In this document: piece by piece, positions 59,208 to 64,000 of the stretch
Layout of the letters: every line of letters starts with the position of its first letter
Position numbering within the stretch: the first letter of the stretch is position 1
DNA from: Panonychus citri
Taxonomy: Eukaryota; Arthropoda; Arachnida; Trombidiformes; Tetranychidae
Reading direction: 5' to 3'
NCBI RefSeq assembly: GCF_014898815.1
Contig: NW_026515542.1
Coordinates: forward strand, 372,001 to 436,000
DNA length: 64,000 bases
The notes under the pieces: model-generated
What the model was told of the DNA's origin: nothing
Database searches by the model: none
What the model saw: only the letters and a program-made list of their open reading frames with translations
Made by a program: the position numbers and the translations under genes

Positions 59208-62200
59208 GTTAATCATCATTAACACCTTCAAGAAAAAAAAAACGAAATAAGAATTCAATTAACTAGCATCATCATTAACACTCTGATCATCATCATCATC
59301 ATCATCCTAAATCAATTGATTTGCTTTTGCAAAGAAAAACTTAAAATCAAATTCAAGTATTTCCAGTATCATGTTAATCCTCACGATTAAGATTACATTT
59401 TATCAAGAAAGTTAATCTTTGGGTGTTAATAGTAATCAAAGTTGTATCTCTCTGTGTTGAAAATTATATCATGAAAACCTTTTTATTAGCTACACTTTTC
59501 CCGTTGGATTAATCTAATTACATGTTAATCAACAATTTTTTTTTTCTTCATAATTGATAATATTGTTTACGATTAAAGGGATTTCTTTTATTATCCAATT
59601 CAAGATTAAGAAGGATGAAAAGTTTATGAAACTAATGAGAAGCTCATGTTAATCATACAGAAGCGATAATGATAATTTAAGAGCGGTATCAACAATGATT
59701 AAAATCATCTTTTTACCAAACATCAAATAATCAACAATCAATTTCGATGATCACAATGAAAAGTTTCAACAATAATCAAGATTATACAGTTGCCTCTTAT
59801 ATAGACAAGGAACAGAAAAATCAAAGTTAGTAGTCTAATCATTCACGGGAAGTTAATTTAATAATAAAGGTAGAAAAATGAAACTGTAAATAATAGTATT
59901 AAATGTTGATAACAATTGGTTAATGATACAGGAATTGAGGATAAAGATTAAGGGATGAGGATGATAATGATAACTTATCCATCAATAGGATTTTCATGTT
60001 TCATCACTTTGAAACTAAGAAGCAACAAAACAACAAATCAGATTCATAAGAATGGGAAGAAAACAAAATCGTGAGTTGTAATGAATATTAAATGTTCAAT
60101 ATTTCAATTGATAAAATTCAGGATAATAATATGAAATTACAATTACATGATGATGATGATGATGGTGAGATGATGATAATAGTCATGATGAATTGGATAA
60201 TGTTGATGGATAAATAAAAGAGATTCAATAATATTTAGTAACAGTTAATTTGTTGATATTCTTGTTCCCTTAGCACTTTCAACAGGGTGAATAATTCTGG
60301 TTCCAATAATGATGATGGTGCGATTGTCAATGTTGGATCTAAGTTCAGATTCTGGTTGGGAGTTAAAGAGTAACTGTAGATTCGTAAGTGTTTTTTGATT
60401 GCCTGGACTAATCAGCAAAATTGGTCGTCAATTAATTATCAAAAATATCGATAATTTCAACTATCAACTTAAGGATTAACAACAATTACAACAGCAACAA
60501 TTAAACACGATGATGATAATCAATCACATATATACATACGTATATGAATATCTGATAAGTATATATAAATATTATATATAAAATAGTTGGGACAATTAAC
60601 TAATCAAATTTGTAAAATATAAAAACCACCAAAAGCTTAATTAATCAACCCCATTCATCAATAATGATAATCATATATACACACAGACAACAATCAATTA
60701 ATTGTGTGTTCCCTTTGGATTAATATAATAAAACATTTTGCCAACCATTAAAGAAAATTAAATTTGATTCAACAACAACAATTTAGTGTTCTATTGTTTT
60801 TTTTTTGATTGTTTGTTACCTTACCCTTGACCATTGGCTATTAAAACAATTTATCTCTCTCTCTCTCTCTCTTTTCATTCATTGATTGTTAACCAAAGAC
60901 AATTAACTGATTGAATGAACTTATTAGCTTTGTTTTTGTTTTTTTTACAACTTGATTCACATAATCATGTTGACTTTCCCGAGAACAGTGAAAAAATAAG
61001 TTAATTCAATCAACAATCAACAATCAAATCAACACAATCAACAACAACATGTTCCGTTTATTATAACATCATAATCATCATCAATTTGCTCAAATCTAGT
61101 TTAACATTTAATTGCATTTAGATGATGATTAAAGGATTACCATTAATCCCTCTAATCATCTCGTGCTTCTAGGTCATTGTTACCATTTAATAAATTGTTC
61201 AATTATCTTTTTGTGTGTGATTTAAAAGCTAAATTGTTGCTTGAAAATTGATTTAACTCAATTAACTTGAATACATAAATTGCTGGGATGATAGTAAAAA
61301 ACAAAACTATGATAACTTGGTAATAATTTTATTATCCCAATTGAAATAATTATTATCCCAATGATTATCACAATAATTTACCGATTATTATTAATAATGA
61401 TTAACTAATATCTTGATAATAATCAACAACAATTTAACAAATCAATTCACCTTTGGTAACCATATTATTGTGAATGGCAAATGATTAAGTTTTTACAAAT
61501 CAATTTGAAAACAAATTAACTAATAACATTTAAATTGCTAACAAAGACTAAATTATCAAGCCCAGAAATTAAATCTAATATTTACAATCAACAGCAATTT
61601 AACTTGAAATGGTGATTAAGTTAATACAAATCACCAAATTTAATTGTTACTCTATTTAAATGATGAACAATTTAAAATTATTTACATTTTATGTAAAAAC
61701 AATTGCATTTATAATCTAATGGTAAACAATTAACAAATTGATTTGACAATCAAACAAATGATTCATATTTACAATTATGCTAATTGTAAATCAATACACA
61801 CCTTAATTATTGGAAAGGTGTCCCAACAACAATCAATTTAATCACTGAATCAATTCAATTAATTGTTTCGTTTTTTACTTTTCCTTTTTGATTATTAATT
61901 TTAAATCATTTAAATTGATTGGTTGTTGGATTGGTAACAATTAACATTTTATTAATATCTAAAGCCCAACCTATGTAATAATAATCAAATATAGCCTCGG
62001 GTTTAATTGCTACCGGACTGAGGATGATAATGTTAATTGTTACTCTTGTTGTTAAAATATTGTCTCCATATTAAATTAATCAATCAAACAATTTACAGCT
62101 GCAGTTAATTATTATTATATTGTCTAAATTAATTACAATTAACTAACCAAGCAAACAAATAATCAACCGCGTCCCCAACAATCAACCAAACTTTATATCA

Positions 62201-64000
62201 ATTTAAATGGTTAATCTTTAATAGGATCTAAACAATTTATTGATCATTGACTTTCAATTATTAACCATTGTTGTTGGTGATTAGTTGATTGTTGTGATAA
62301 AGATCAATAGTTGTAACTTTTGATTAATTTAAATATTGATTCATAATTTTCCATTGTTACAATTGTTATCATCACTTGTTGATAATTAACACCTAAATTC
62401 TGGTTGATTGATGAAGTTAATTGTTACAGTTAGTAATCAATTTAATCTTTATTTATATTATTACTTTTCATGTTAGAACTTTATTTTTCTCGTCGAATTT
62501 GTTGGAAAAAAAAGTTCTAAACAATTAATTGTTATTCTGTCATAATTAAACTTATGTACAAAGGTAAATATTGATTTGATTGTTGATCGATATACAATTT
62601 TTCATGATTGATAAAAATACAACAATCAAATGATCAAAATTCAGATCATGTTAATTGTTGTTTTTTTTTATATCAATAATTATCATTAAAATGATTGAGA
62701 CACAATTTAAGTTACAATTGATTGTTTTTCTGTTATCAAATCTAAACAATCAAAGAAACAAACCACAATTTAATCATCTTAATTGTTGTAAGAAATGATG
62801 AAAGTAATTAAATCGTCATTTAAATCAGTTGTGAAAAGTATTAATCATCAGTAAATCAAACTTTACAATCTAAGAACGTGAATCTCATTATAATTAATTT
62901 TCTGCCAATTCAATCAAATGTTAATCATTTCCCGATTCTAAAATACAATTTAATAGATCACATCTCACTATTTTCGATAGCAATTAGTTAAATTTGATTA
63001 TATTGATTTGTCAATCAGTGAGAGAAAACATAAAAAATGATTAATCACTTTTAAGTACAAATTTACATTATTAATATCAATTGGAAATACAGAGAAAACA
63101 GAAAAACAAAACTAAAATCAAAGTTAATTGTTATTAAATTGTCAGATGATAACATGGAGCATATAGAAGACAATTAAATCTAATTGTAATAATAATTTCA
63201 AATCAAAGGCGATAATATAATATGAATCCTATGGGGGAAAAAAATGAACACAAAAATATACAAATGACGTTGATTTTAAATTGATTTTAAATTTAATTAT
63301 TTAATATATTAGTTAATTATCATCTTCATCATCATCAGCATCAGTTCAAGGTGTCATAAGATGATAAACCAAGCTGTGATGATGATAAGAAAGGCAACAA
63401 ACTTCACAGATATTGAGAGAGAGAGAGAGAGAGAGAGAGAGTAAATCGCCCCAGGGCAACAAGAGGAAAAGATGAGGATGAAAAAAAAGTAAAAAAAAAA
63501 GAAGTTTAGAAAAAGAAAATTGTTCTAAACAAAATGATCTTCTAACTGACAGGAATTAGTAAAGCCAAAGGTTAATTTACCTGGATAATAATAATAATAT
63601 TATTAAGCGGTAAATGTAAACGCCTTTTCAACTTAGGACCTTCGAGGATTCGAGGACGAAGCTCATTCATCCAAGAGGCATGTGTTCAATGTACACACAC
63701 ACTCACTAGATATTCAATAATAACTATATAATGGATGTAAACTTAGTATTTTGTTGCTTTTGTTGGGTATAAATTAATATCTAAAGGTTATCACGAGTAG
63801 CACGTACCTTTTGTTGATGATTGTAGGTAATGAGGATGATAAATAATGTTAATAATAGGATGTTGTTGATGATAAATAACAACAAGACAACAATAAGTAC
63901 CAACGGAAGTAAACAATGTAATCGGTATATGAAAGCTTTTTTGTTTTGACACCAGAAATACATTAATGAATTGGGTCAATCGCATTGATTGTTGGTAATG
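59208..64000. other. 4.8-kb noncoding region downstream of FoxB
   Basis: AT-rich, no gene found. (ATC)n right after the stop, TA-rich DNA at 60525-60590, (TC)n at 60853-60872, (GA)n at 63415-63441. Likely 3' UTR at the start, then intergenic and possibly regulatory. Confidence 0.55.
63415..63441. repeat. (GA)n microsatellite
   Basis: About 13 GA units near the right end of the window. Confidence 0.9.

Noticed and set aside
63620..63700. Possible tRNA or structured RNA (CTTCGAGGATTCGAGGACGAAG)
   Set aside because: Only one short stem; no cloverleaf.

Overview
This window is nuclear DNA from an animal, almost certainly an arthropod. The genes have GT-AG introns mostly of about 50-110 bp, many genes are single-exon, and intergenic DNA is very AT-rich with (GA/CT)n and (ATC)n microsatellites. 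The gene set (secreted S1 proteases, an apolipoprotein-D lipocalin, a CD36-family receptor, FoxB, ARID2/BAP170, RIMOC1) fits an ecdysozoan. A compact acariform, spider-mite-like genome is my best guess; that is inference, not proven.

Region 1 (1-19.7 kb) is gene-dense housekeeping DNA: gankyrin/PSMD10 (-), Arl8 (-), EMC1 (+), ARID2/BAF200 (-), eIF3a (+) and RIMOC1/C5orf51 (+). They serve proteasome assembly, lysosome positioning, ER membrane-protein insertion, chromatin remodelling, translation initiation and Rab7 regulation. Arl8/EMC1 and ARID2/eIF3a are head-to-head pairs. From about 4.3 kb to 29.5 kb many genes are broken by 1-3 bp indels, and two stretches (in ARID2 and in the eIF3a 3' end) occur twice in tandem with mostly indel differences. 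eIF3a also lacks its N-terminal quarter or so.

Region 2 (19.7-31.8 kb) is a cluster of trypsin-like serine proteases with a shared four-exon structure, signal peptide, activation site and TATA promoter. Copies 1 and 4 are intact. Copy 2 has indels in exon 4. Copy 3 has an in-frame stop and forms a roughly 1 kb-arm inverted repeat with a headless minus-strand copy carrying the same stop. A further exon-3 fragment lies on the minus strand.

Region 3 (32-39.2 kb) holds clean genes: an apolipoprotein-D-like lipocalin (-), a CD36/SCARB receptor (+) and a single-exon HPRT (+) with a serine-rich insertion.

Region 4 (39.2-64 kb) is a gene desert with one intronless gene, the forkhead factor FoxB (57.4-59.2 kb). 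The desert is full of microsatellites and TAATTG/CAATTA-type motifs and may be the regulatory domain of FoxB. I found no CRISPR, IS element, convincing tRNA or rRNA. The strongest 'unusual' signals are the inverted protease duplication, the indel-rich false-looking duplications, the apparent loss of ARID and RFX domains from ARID2, and the microsatellite-coded insertion in HPRT.
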